Origin: Oscheius sp. JU75
Lineage: Eukaryota > Nematoda > Chromadorea > Rhabditida > Rhabditidae
Assembly: GCA_037178855.1 (NCBI GenBank)
Contig: JASJZC010000006.1
Span: forward strand, 7,192,001 to 7,256,000
DNA length: 64,000 bases
Direction of reading: 5' to 3'
Under the pieces are notes generated by a model. That model did not search any database and was not told the DNA's origin. It worked only from the letters and a program-made list of their open reading frames with translations. Below, piece by piece: positions 26,864 to 40,849 of this stretch. Numbering within the stretch: the stretch's first letter is position 1; each line of letters starts with the position of its first letter. The translations under genes and the position numbers were made by a program.

Positions 26864-29800
26864 TAGGATCAGTTGGGATATTGTTTTGCTTTTGGTAATA
26901 AACTTGTGGTTTTTCATTCTCTTTTCCCTGTTCTCTAGCTTTGTAAGGAAGATATACAGGAGTCCCTTCCTGGAGCATGCATGATAAAGCAGATTTCTTT
27001 GAAAAATAGTCTTTATCTTAACTGGTCAGTTCCGTGAAGTTGCGATATCGGTCCGAATTCCTCAAGCGCCGAGAGTTCCTCAGCTGACTAATTGCCCGCT
27101 GGAAGTGGGAACAGCCTTATAACCGACAAAGAACAACTCAAATCTCCGTCTGTTCTTTCATTCTTTTCGTTTTTCAAAGATTTCTGTCGAATGAAACAGT
27201 CTTCCCTCCGGGAGAACTAGTAGTCCCAGAGGGGCAAAGGCAAAAACACAGTACACTAAAGAGAGTGAGAGGACGACGCGGCACCTCGCACAAGAAAACT
27301 TTCCCCTTGGTATTCTTCTTTTCCTAGTGTCTTTCCCTCGTGCCTACAAAGAGCTGCCACACAGTCAGTTTGTGATCCGATTTGTGACCATTAGAGATAA
27401 GCGATCATTGTAGCCGTCTCTAAGCTATAGACTCTTGTCTTGGACAAATGACGCTACTTTTAGAAAAGTCTAAGAAAGAAGGTCGTGGAGATTGTATAAA
27501 ACTTGCAAAATGGATAAGGTGGTTGGGGTCAGAGTAATGTCATATGTTTCCAGCTTAGTGTTCCCAGTGTTAGTTATCACTGTGACCTTGTCTCACGTTC
27601 TGTCCGTTTCAGCCACTCTCATTCCAACGTTGTCAGACTATCCCAGTCTTTTAGTTTCTCTAAGTGTTCCTATCTTTATTGATACTGTGTCCTTTCAACC
27701 TCCTTGACTAACTTGTTCCTCATAGTGTGTCATGTCAGACTGATTCGGACAAATCGACACCGTTTTAGAGACTGAAACTCAGCTTTCTGGAGAGAGTTCA
27801 GGAAGAAACCGCTTGCATTGTGTCGGTTTGTCTCTCTCTAGTTCGGACTGACTTGAGAGTCTGTATGCCGAGCAGTTGCTGGCAGTCCTGTTTGCGCGCT
27901 CACTCAAGACCACTCGAATTCGACACCGCGTGAATCAGGGGCAGCACCTTGCCACAACACATAAGCTCCTAATTTTAAATTTTAGTTCCGTATCTTTCAT
28001 ACTTTCTTTCTCTATGTCTTCTCTTTTAGTCAGCCTTGCGTGAGCCATCACTCAGTTTGCAAGAAAGCACCAAAAATTAATCATGCCTACGTGACTCTTC
28101 TGCTTCTACGTGACTTCCATGAGACTGTTTTCCCGGTGTTTTGCTGAGTAAGCGTCTTACTCACAGTTATATAAGATTTTCCGCAGACACCTTTTCCCAT
28201 TTACAATTTGTTCGTCTCCAACAGCGGTAAGAACAGAACCATTCACGCCGACCGTCCATTGGAAATTTGAACACTGGGGACACGAGACACTCTCTGTTTA
28301 ACTTGCACTTTGGGCTCTCTTTCTTCTGTGGAGAAAGACCAAAAAGTTACCCGCAATTTCCCTATTCGCGGTCAGGTAAGCCCCGCCCACTTCGTAATGA
28401 CTAATCAAACCATCTCTCTCGCCCGCACTGTTCTCTTGCGAGTCAATCGATGAACATGTCTTTTATCATTTCTCTTTATAGTTCTGATTGGACTGATCAG
28501 CAGATAAACTTACCGATCTATTGATTCCTTCACGGTAGTGGGAGTAAACGTTTATTAGGAGTCTTGACTACAAGCAGCGACTGCTCATTTCCGGTGGTCA
28601 GCTGTTGTCAGTCGACACACACCCACACCTATTCTTAAATCTTGCGGTTGTCTATCACCCTCTACGCATTTTGATAACAGCAGTCGTAGAATTCTTTTCG
28701 TTTATATCGCCTAGTTCAATTTGATGTCCTCTTACACGTGTGATAGTAACAAAAGGGATTTAACTAGTCGTTTTTCTTAGAATGTTTATAAAAAAGACAA
28801 AACATTGGTGCAGAATGTGGATCGAGCATAACTTGTGGTGATTAGTAATAGTCAGACTACTTACCGACTGCGCTATTAGATAAAAGTCTCTTCGGGCGGG
28901 CACATAAATTTCTGTCTCGCTTTTCCTATCAACCTTTTGTTCCTCGAAAAGACGGCCAGTTCAAACTTTCCGTTCCTTTTCTTCTGACCACTGTACAGAC
29001 AATTTCACTAGGCGGTTTTTGAGTTTGTCTCGCCCGATACTTTTTGCCAGACTCGTCGACTCTGGAGGATGCCGTCTCCATGGAAAAACTGTTCCTATGA
29101 ACCCTGGCGAGTGTCTCTTTTTAGGGCGTGTCCCTCGGTAGGTCAAACAGAACGGTCAACTTGTTGCGATGTGTGCACACGAGACTTCACGTGGGCGTTG
29201 GGAACAATATACGCCCTTTGGGACAGAAAATGTCCCATTTTTGACCGAGATGGTGACCCCCGGACTTCATCCCCGTCGCCATAGAAAGTTCTTCTCTCGC
29301 CCAACAGAAAGAGAGTGCTGGGACGGCCTTGTGCTGCTGCGGCCGGGGGGCGAACGGTGCCAAGAGGAGGCAAGGTCGACCAGCTAAACGCCATTTGTTG
29401 CCAAATTCCTCTACCCGTTTTCCTCGAGAGGGTGACTGTAATAATAATAACAATTCTAATAAGACAACCTCCTCCGCGCAACATTCATCGTCCGAAGCAA
29501 AAACACAAAACATCAGCTTGTAGAGCCGCCGCTCGCTGCCCACACAAATGTTTGCTTCTTGATTTCATGATAATGCGGAAGGTTCGAGCAGAGCAAACAG
29601 TCCCACGTTCAGTTTGTAACTTCTTAACATTTTTGCAGACGAATGACTCTGTCAACTTTGCAGTCTGACTGTTCTTTTACTTGTCATTTACAAGCCATGA
29701 CTACACAATCACACGTATGATATGTGCCCTTGTAGTCACGAGAGAGTAGGTCATAGTGTAAGAACTAATGTCTCTTAAAAATGTACTTTGCTGACAAGAC

Positions 29801-31240
29801 AGCTTCGCGGTCAGCTGCGTAGGAACTCGTAAAAGTCTGACGGTTAGTTCCCAACAGGTTTCGAACCAAAGCAGAGTTTTCTGGAAGGCGGAAGAAGAAA
29901 GACAAATGAAGACTATTAGTGTTTGAAATGAGGAATGAGACTCGGTGAGACTCTGAGCAGTTGTCAGGCTTTCCGTCCTCTCTAGCCCTTTGCAGCCGTT
30001 ATCTGTTTGCTTACAAAAGTTCTCTCTTGTGCCTCGCCCTCCTCCTCCCCCGTCCCTTTTTCCTTTCTTCATTGCCTTTTCGAGCAACAGTTCCCATTTC
30101 CGGTACGAGGCACTTTCAATCAGTTCTCCCAGACCGGGACCTCCTGAGACGAGCCGCAAGGTTATCGGGCCAAGGGGAAGACACAGCGAGAGAGGCGGTG
30201 ACGGCGGGCCGACCAAACGGCTGGCGCTATTGATTTCCTATCACTAGTAGGCTACTTGCCTTCCTCCTTCAATATGCTTCTAGTTCGTTTCGAACTGTTC
30301 TCTTATTGATCAGCCGACACCATCATGAGAATTCGCACGTGATTCATCGCCGCGACTCTAGATCTGAGGTACGGGGGAAGAGAAGGCGCTAGAGTTTTGA
30401 CTTGATGATATATATTCTCTTGTCTTGTAATATCCCTCTGAATCGAATTTTTTTAAACTGGTTATTTAAGATATTCATCGAATATTCGAAACTGTTCCAC
30501 TTCCATCATCCTTAGTTTGACCATTTTCACCTTCACTACTGTTGGTAGATTTCTTGCTCTTACCAATTGTTCGATCAAGACAATGAGAACTTCCTTCCTC
30601 CCAATTCCATCTACTATCTTCGAAAAACAGGGTGTGACCCCAAGGCTGAGTCAGCACGGAACTGATATCTTGGAAGGCACAAATTCTCGCACTATCTCCT
30701 TCACAGACAGAACTCTCAGATCCTCTCCAATCAACTGTTATTAGAGGCTGCCGTTGCCAAGATAAGATGACGACGCATATCCCCCGGCTAACCGTTTGCG
30801 AAACTTTGCGTCAAGAACGGTCCTATAATCCAGCAAACAGATATCTCTTGTTTTCTGACAATATCTTTGACCCATTCTTCGATCCCTATCTCTCTACCAG
30901 AGGGTGACTCATCCCCATCGACTGTGTCTGTCTCTCTCGCACATCCTTTTGATACGGTAATCTGCCACCATTAACTGGATTAAATGTACTTTTACCGTAG
31001 TCTTTCATTAGGTGGCGCCGTCGAGTCGCCCTCAAATGTAGTCCGGACCCGTCGAAATGATACAGTAGAGCTGCCATCTGTCCTCAATCCTTGCTTGAGA
31101 TTCGAGTTCTTTTTGTTCTCTTTCAATTATCTACTTTAAAAATCCGTTTATTCTCCTTACCGGAAGTTCGTTTCTCTTATAAACCAGCAGTCCTCTCTTC
31201 TGCTTATCGCTCCCTCTCAGCTGACTGATTCAGGGACGCC
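26864..31240. other. About 4.3-kb gene-poor stretch upstream of YAP
   Basis: Open frames at 29143-29543 (-) and 29961-30247 (+) overlap on both strands in locally GC-rich sequence and match nothing known. The sequence has many stops, no recognisable domain and no clear exon chain. Its position and size suggest regulatory sequence and/or untranslated exons of the YAP gene. No tRNA-like structure was recognised. The last 60 bp before the YAP ATG include a ctgattcag acceptor, so a 5' UTR intron or trans-splice site is likely. Confidence 0.4.
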
Positions 31241-33537
<2,297 letters not shown>

Positions 33538-33831
33538 GTCTCTTCTTCAACTCTCGCTCTGTGATTTTACCTTTCTCCAAGAAAAGAATCCATCCTCCTC
33601 CACCTTGTGATAGTTCGTACGTGATAATCCCGTGAAAAGTCTGTACACAGCGTCTCTAAGAGTTTTACTAAAAAAAAGAGAGCTTCTCCGAAGAAAAAGC
33701 CAAGAACCAACGTCCAAAAAGATGCCCCAGCTGGTAGATGACCAAAAATGTTCCATAAAATTGTATGTATATAGCAGAAGAAAGTTGTCCTATTCAATAA
33801 AGTCTACGTGTTTACATCGACCTCTAAGGTC

Positions 33832-36800
33832 ATGAAATTTGTAGCGAATTACCTCAATTTGTCACGGAATAACGTCATTGCTCAACATACTAGGCCGTCT
33901 TTCTCCCTTATCAGTGAACAAACTTCACGAGCCGACTCTTCGCACTTTCTTCATATGCAAGACGATGGCTGTAAGGCCATTCTGGCCTCCATACTTCTGA
34001 CCCATCTTGATCCAAAGGACAAAAACCGATGTTTTGAGCTCGTCGACCACTTCAAACAGGTCTTTCTTCGGTCTTTCTTATTCTTTTAACAGAACTTTAG
34101 ATTTTTGAACTACCCACAGCTAAACATGTAGCCCTGTTGCAAGAATGTCTAGACTATGTGAGTTATCTTGTTGAAACTAAAGTATGATTTAGCAAATGTA
34201 CATACTGGAAGCTTCAGCAGATCTCCCGCCCAATCAGAACCTGGTACTGAACATTTTTAGTGACGAGACATACCGACAGCACACAATCAACCACGGAGAG
34301 ACGTACCGATTGTGAATTTTTTTTATTATTATTCGTACCTACAACAAACTTGAACATCACTGAGCAAGCATATCCCTGTCCCTAGCAACCACAAGGCTTT
34401 GACACAGCTACCTTGTGTCTCGACGATATTTGCTGGCCACACAGCTGATTTGTTACTTTTGGTTCAATACGCCTCATCTACAAGTTACCTAGATGTTCAA
34501 GATAGTGTTGATTGGTTAGAAAACAGGGAGAATGTATTAAAATTGAATGATGTGTTTTCTTCCAGTGAGCTAGGCTATCACCGAAACTTCCGCCTCAAGT
34601 TTGCTCTTGCCCGTTTCAACGGCGAGAACAGAAAAGCTGTGGTCCGATCTCCGTCCTTCTTCAAACGGTAACTATCCAATTTTGATTCGTATCAAAGGTT
34701 AGAGTAATGTCACTGGACAAGAAAGAAGGAGAGTCTATCCAACTGAACACACTGCCGATGAACACAGTCGAGAAGAAGTGTGTTTGCAGCAAGGGACATT
34801 GCTACACGGCTGAAGTCAAAATTGTTGTAAGTTACTCGTTCTCTTTATTCGAAGAATCCTAGTTCGAAACTCGGGATAGTCTAGTCCCGTCTCCCTCATT
34901 CGAGACCTTGATGCATCTGATTCGAGTTCTGCACGAGGTGGAAGGCGGAAAAGGGCAGATTGGAGACTACGATGGAGAGTTGGACGACCACTCATTTTCA
35001 CTGCTACAAGCCGTTATAAACTATCATCAAATCCCGCCAGTCATCATCAAAATTGCGTAAAGAACCGTCTGACTAACCATGAAGAGTCTTCAGTCAGCTG
35101 TGCGTCTTCCTGGTATGGGATCCAACGCTTCGAAATGTGGATGATGCGGCCATTACGAGGCTCGTCGGACAGATACAACTGCAGCAGCATGATGCTCAGC
35201 ATCCACTATTGGTAGGTCTGTTCAAATTTCTATACGTTGTTTATCTATAACTGGTAGGGAGATATGATAAATTGGCCGCTTTATTTCTGGTAATATTTAC
35301 AATTTGAGAGGACAAAGATCAATCAAAATAGAGTCCAGTATCAAGTTGAATCGTTCCTTTGAGTTTGCCTGTCTCCATCTCATCTCCTCCTCAAAAGGTA
35401 GGTCCATCATTCTAGGAACGAGAACAGTAGGGTTGAGTCCGATTAGCAGGATATCCTTTGCCCAGCGTTCAATCCTATTGACTTCGTAGGTAGCAGAGAA
35501 CTTTACCACCTTCTTAACATATAGAATTCTCTACTAAAAGAACTGTGACTCACGTCGAGTTTCTTCTCCATCATCTCGGCTGTCACGGCCGCGATATGTT
35601 CAATTCTTTCGTCTTCCGAGAGTTCTCGAACAGCACTTCCTATGATCATCCATTGTCTAATCCCCTCCCTTGTCAACTTCGAGTTGCCTCCACGAATCTC
35701 GTTGTAGACATATCCAGCAGATGTCTCAATATCCTTAATAACTTTGTACTATTTGTGTCAAGTAAACGTGCTTTAGCCAGCTGCTCAGCTATCCTCTGAC
35801 TGTAGCTACTTGGGATGTCTCTGGGTCCACAGTGGTCCTTGATTCTGTAACGTAACGGAATGGCGAGAGCTGTTGAGATGAGTGTAAGCAGGAGAAGGCG
35901 CGACATACTACTATATGACGAATGAGAAGAGCTATCGAATTGGCTACTTGAGCTTTTTCAACTTCCCCAAAACGCATCGCTTCCGTATAAGGGCCGAAAC
36001 AGCTGTATCCCGGCAAGTCCCAAATTAATTTAGGTTGTTTTAACTGAGGGCTGTAAATTATACATAATAAATAAATGAGAACTAACTGAACATTTACTCA
36101 AATAAGTTAGGCCACCATCCCTTCGGGGCGTACCTACCTCGTCTTTTCTCCAGCAAAACTATTGCTAAAGACCAATCATTTAAACCTGCTTCCTCCCATT
36201 ATTTGATACCACTTCCTGCCCATCAAACCTACCTCCCTTTCACTCTTCGAGCCTATTTCCCATTCTCTGAGCCCTCTTCTCTATGTTTGAATGCTTTGAA
36301 CCAACTTTCTATCTTTTGAACCCATTTCCTATTCCTCGACATCATCCCATTTCCTATCTAAATAATGCTATCGCCCCTATAGGAGCCGCATGACAGGTAT
36401 AACAAGATTTCTTCGAACTTTGCCCGATTTCTATTCCTTTTTGTCCACCTGCCCTGGTCCTCCCCGTCCTTCCCTCTTACTTCACCGCAATTTTCCCGCC
36501 AGTTGAGCTGTCGCTACAGGAACAACGTTCTTTCAAATGAGTTATCCCCAAACTGACTTGAATTAACACAAAGTATTGGCAATATTGGCTTCAGACAGAC
36601 AGACAGATGCAAATGCGCCGACAGAGACGCGAGAACAATTTAAAATAGATATCCAGGTAGATGCTCTGGCCCATCTCTCCCAGTGTGTCGCCGGCGAGAT
36701 GGAAGACATCCTCCGTCATTTCGATAACATTGTCTTTTTTCCACCAGAAGGCCATCACACGCTCAAAAAACTCAATCTGGCTCTCAAGTATTATATCCAG

Positions 36801-39800
36801 TTTCGGAGATAAGAAACAGTTAAGGACAATAATCGATATTTGTGTGCTGTCACTGTGGGACAACAACGGTAGTGCCGATCCCTCGCCTACTTTGTCGGGT
36901 CATCTGGCCAAGATGGTTCACAAAAGTGCCAGCCTGTGGGTCACGGAAAAGTTCAAACCCAACACGAAAGACATCAAGGTTTACCTTGGAGTTTGTGACA
37001 AAATGACTGATTTAGGAGACATGTCTGATGATCCAGGCAATGTGGGAAAAGGTGCAGAAGGAGTTCCAGAGTGCCATTCTATTCTTCCACCAGTTCAACA
37101 TCAACTATTTGCATATCACTTTTAGTGCTATCGATCAGAAAGTGCTTCATTATTTTTTTGTACTGACTCTTCCTGTCGATTCAGCTGGAAGAGTCTTGTC
37201 GAGACTACCTCTCCAGTCGTCTCTCCTCAATCAACTCCCGATGTCCGGACGAGCTCGAACTCTTTTCCAAATGTACTATGCGATTCTACGAAACCCTTTC
37301 CGAGATGTCAGCCTTCTCACAGCAGCACAGAGTCAAACATCTTCGTCTTCACAACTTTGAGGTAACTTCGAATTTGAAGGAGGGACGAAATGGTTCTTAG
37401 GACTGGTTCCAAGGAATTCCGGTTTACTGGACATTCTCATGGAGACAAGTCAGTAGCAAAATGATCAAAAGAACAGTGTCAGTTGGGGAAGATGTTCTAG
37501 ACGAAGAGCAGCGACGACCCGTCCCTAAGGCACTCTATTCTTTTCTTTGCATACAAAAGGGACTCTCGGACGACTATCTGCAACTTTCACTCTCCAAGGC
37601 AGAGAATGTGATGATGGGAACAGTGGCTCTTGTTCATGTAAGTTGGAATGACCGTGCGTGTACAAAATACTTCTAACAATGGGCACTGATATGTTGCAAT
37701 ATTCAAAGTCAAGTTGGGTATCAAAGTCCATGCTAGGAGTTGATTCGCAGAATTAATGTGCTCTGTTCACACCCGCGTTCAGATTCTCAGCGAGAACACC
37801 TGCGAGTACGGTAAGAAGCTGGCGATTGAGGCTCGAAAGGATACTGGACGAGTCGTCAGGGCAATAAATGGAGTGGAACAGTCTTTTGACTATTTGGAGG
37901 AGCGTTATGAGAAGTTTGTTGACTGGGAGAGACAGAAGAAAAGTCTGACTGAGGACGAACAGGCCAAGATCATCAAAGGGGCCGGAGCAATAGTCAAAAG
38001 TACGAAGCAGAGATGTGACGACATTGTGGCCAGTCTTCTTGGACTCTATCTCCAGCTCAGGGAAGAAGACGTGTCCAAAATTGCCCAAGCTATGTGTCTC
38101 ACCTCGGCGGAATACACCAAAACTATTGTGAGATTTCTTTCAGTATCTCAAAATCGCCTAGATGTCATATATGAGAGATCTTACCCCTCACGACCGTGTT
38201 CACGAGACCCTCGAAGCCGTTGACCAGCTTCTATATGAGCTGCGACCTCTTTTCATGCCGAGGTAATCGCTCAGCTACTAATAATACAAAGGGTTCAGAG
38301 CCTGGAAGCAGCTCTGTCACAAACTGTTCGACGTTGTCGAACTAGAAGTGCTAAAACATCTGAAAAAGAATCAGCATCACGACTATTACGGGGCAGTCTA
38401 TGTGACAGTCAAGGCAGTTATGGACATGCTGGACGTGGATCCTGTCAAGTCGAAAGTCTCTCATACTCTTCATCTCAGGTTCTCCTTGAATTTGCGTTCA
38501 ACATGATCAAAAATGTTCAGGAGTTTCTCGACGGAAGATCTTCTTCTAGCCTATTTTGGGAAACTGGGAGAGCTGGCGGAACATGCCACAGACTGTCCGC
38601 AAATCAGTGTCCAGATGGGATGTGTTCCTGCAAATGGAAACTATATTCTACTGGTAGTCAATGGTGAGTAACTCATTTTGTACAGCTAGCATAGCCCTGG
38701 TCTGACTTGTCCATCCCTGCTATTATTGAACAATTTGTACAGTAACTGTTTGGTTCGCGGAGACAGACTACATATAAATGAAACGGTTTTCAGTGCTGGA
38801 AGCATCCCTTTTTGCCTCCTTGAATCCTCTATGTGATCGTCTGGATCCCTACGTCAAGTTAGAGCTCGTTCCGCAGATCGTTTTTCCGGATACTTGTTAT
38901 CCAGCCCAAAAGACCAAGGTTTTACCGCAGACTGGCAAACCGATGTGGAATCAGACCTTCCAGTTGTGAGTTCTTGAAGATTTTTCTTGAAGTGGATGGG
39001 CGACTGACTAGAACACGAGACAGGCACAAAACTGCATTTATTGGCCATTACAAAAACGTGTTCGCTGCTATTGTTGACAGTAGAGCTTCTTTTTCTTCTT
39101 TCTCCTAGTGGCGACGGACGTCCATGTGCTCGCGCTTCTCCAGTCTCTTGGCCCAATGGCAGTCCAGATCGTAGGACTTGCCGTCGACGAGGTAGTACTC
39201 TCCATTGGGCAGTGGGCGATTGCAGGTAGCGCAGGTGAAGCAGCGAGGATGCCAATGACGATCGAGAGCGAGGAGACATGTGTCCACCAGGGTCTCAAGG
39301 CAGCCAGCACATTTGGGGTTGTATTTGTTGGCGAAGCACTGGACACAGTAGGCGTGGTTGTCAGCTGCCTAAAGGAATAAAATCACTAAAGGAGAGGGAT
39401 AGTGTAGACTAGCCTGGAAGGTCTGCTTGATGGGTTTCTTGCACTGTGTACAGGTGAAGTGGTCGGGGTGCCAGAGACGATTGAGAGCGATGACGGCCTC
39501 GTCTCCGATCGAAGAGTTGCACTGCCCACAGAGACGACGGTCACCAGAACGATCCAGCATTGGCAGCTACTTTCTCTGACGATGGCGAACGCGATCAATG
39601 GCCAAGAGCCTTTAAAAAACTTTAAAAGGGAAACTTTAAAAGCAACTTTTTTAGACTTCTTTAATTTTTTTAATTGGGGCAATTATAGTATTCGGAAGTA
39701 ATTAGTTTTTGGAAGTTCAGCCTTTCCCGTTCAACTCGGGGCTTAACAGAAATGACGTTTTCACAAATATTATGATGTAAACAGCGAGTGCTTTTAGTGC

Positions 39801-40731
39801 TTTTCTTTTCGGGAGCTCATATCTGACTACAGTCGGGTACTGGAAGTTTCCTCCCAGAAATACGCAAAGTTGTTGATAAAAAAAACTGAAATTAGTTGCG
39901 ACAAAGTGTACGCAAGGGCTTTTTAAAGGACTAGACTCTAGAGAAGAATCTCCACTGAAGAACAATCAAAAACACAATGACAACTGAGGAAACTGTCCGG
40001 GAGAAGCAACTCCGCGACAAAGCTCGTCAACTGACGGCGAAGAATGTGGAACACTACAAAACGATCGAGGAGACGAGGAAGAAGGATCGCGAGTTGTGGA
40101 AAATGTACAGTAGACGTTTGGAAGGGTTGGAGCAGCTGCGATCCGAGAGGGGCAAGAGATGAAAGAACAATAGAAGGAAGTAAAACCGGAGGGCAGTCAA
40201 CACAAAAAATCGACACAGAATAACTCGGGCAAGGTCGTGTAGACTTTATAAACTTGAAACATACCTCTTTTGAAAGAGCTGAAACCAGTCTCTGTTTTGA
40301 CACCTTTCAGAAAGTTTGGACTCATGTTACGCGCTACCTACTAACCTAAAACTTTCAGTTTGATTCCGGAACAACTGTTCTTCACCAACGGGGCCACGCT
40401 CCGTCTCTCCTTGTTGGACAGTGACAGATTTTGTGACCAGCTCCTTGGACGAGGATTCATCTCCCTCTCGAAGATTGAACGTGCCGAAGGAGCCAGAAAA
40501 CTTCCACCTTCTAACAAACTACCCCTAATACAGCCATCGATGGGTCAGAAACTGCTGTACTTCCAGGCGAGAACCCATCTTTGTCAAGCAATAAAAACAA
40601 TTCAGATGCTGAAGGAGCGAGCAACTTACGACAAGAAGGCTCGACAGTTCATGTTCAAGGAGGGAAAGGCGAGAGAGATGTACGCGAAAGTTAGGAGATT
40701 GTCTTGTAAGGTCAAGAGCAAATGTTTATAA
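33832..40731 (+). CDS. MUN- and C2-domain exocytosis protein (BAIAP3/Munc13-4-like)
   Basis: Large spliced gene for a UNC-13-related priming factor. Supported pieces, in order, are MKFVANYLNLSRNNV (33832), QNLVLNIFSDETY, LKFALARFNGENRKAV, SFETLMHLIRVLHEVE, CVFLVWDPTLRNVDD, then from 36603 helical MUN-type sequence (EMEDILRHFDNIVFF, HLAKMVHKSASLWVTEKF, DWFQGIPVYWTFSWRQ, SFDYLEERYEKFVDWER). A C-terminal C2 domain follows (LDPYVKLELVPQIVFPD, KPMWNQTFQ, then NGATLRLSLLDSDRFCDQLL after a 1.4-kb intron). The protein ends KVKSKCL. Family members (BAIAP3, Munc13-4, C. elegans AEX-1) drive vesicle release. Introns 35212-36602 and 38966-40358 contain other genes. The 5' end is uncertain and upstream exons may be missing; exact orthology is not settled. 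Confidence 0.75.
35297..35906 (-). CDS. Secreted helical protein of unknown function, nested in an intron
   Basis: Three exons (35768-35906, 35554-35741, 35297-35512) join to exactly 181 codons, giving 180 residues. The N-terminus is a signal peptide (MSRLLLLTLISTALA), then RIKDHCGPRDIPSSYSQRI, ALIKDIETSAGYVYNEIRGG, WMIIGSAVRELSEDERIEH, and a basic-acidic helical tail ending DSILIDLCPLKL. The first intron (35742-35767) is only 26 nt and is needed to keep the frame; the second is 41 nt. The gene lies antisense within an intron of the MUN-domain gene. I do not recognise the family. The predominantly helical prediction and secretion signal are what can be seen. Confidence 0.7.
35742..35767 (-). 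other. Ultra-short intron (26 nt)
   Basis: Read on the minus strand this begins gtttac and ends caaag (GT-AG). Removing it joins ...EQLAKA to LIKDIETS in frame, and the three exons then sum to a whole number of codons. Without it the frame stops at a TGA about 20 codons later. Confidence 0.65.
39105..39560 (-). CDS. Two-LIM-domain protein, nested in an intron
   Basis: Two exons (39414-39560 and 39368 down to 39105) give 136 residues, almost all of it two LIM zinc fingers. LIM1 runs from CGQCNSSIGDEAVIALNRLW through HPDHFTCTQC to YCVQCFANKY. LIM2 runs from CAGCLETLVDTCLLALDRHW through HPRCFTCATC to YDLDCHWAKR. All eight zinc ligands appear in each finger. LIM domains bind protein partners, often at adhesion sites or actin. 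The intron has a GC donor (CAG|gctagt), a rare but valid GC-AG type, 45 nt long. The gene lies antisense in the 1.4-kb intron that splits the C2 domain of the MUN-domain gene. The nearest family (paxillin, PINCH, testin or CRIP-like) was not resolved. Confidence 0.88.
39977..40162 (+). CDS. Small charged coiled-coil protein, nested in an intron
   Basis: A single-exon frame of 61 residues beginning MTTEETVREKQLRDKARQLT and ending LEQLRSERGKR. Nearly every residue is helix-forming and charged, so it is probably a short coiled coil. The ATG has an A-rich favourable context (aaacacaATGA). It sits on the same strand as, and inside, the last long intron of the MUN-domain gene, about 420 bp head to head from the LIM gene. 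It has no signal peptide or membrane helix. I do not recognise a family. It could also be an alternative exon of the host, but it has its own ATG and stop. Confidence 0.5.
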   Translation: MTTEETVREKQLRDKARQLTAKNVEHYKTIEETRKKDRELWKMYSRRLEGLEQLRSERGKR

Positions 40732-40849
40732 ATGTTTCCAATTGTTCTTGCGCCCCTCTTGGGCTGATCTCGAACTGTCGCAGTGGGCGGGTCTGCCTCT
40801 CACAGCCTCGGGCGACGCCAGTAGACAGTCAGACGCCGCGGATTAGGAA

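Noticed and set aside
29143-29543. Overlapping 113-118-codon frames on the minus strand and others on the plus strand
   Set aside because: Several frames are open on both strands at once in GC-rich sequence, no domain and no conserved-looking composition.
29701-30247. 171-codon minus-strand frame and two plus-strand frames
   Set aside because: Low-complexity glycine/proline-rich readings of the same purine/pyrimidine tract; mutually exclusive and unsupported.
36591-36866. 91-codon minus-strand frame opposite the MUN-domain gene
   Set aside because: The plus-strand reading splices in frame over a 37-nt intron into clear MUN-type sequence, so this is its antisense shadow.
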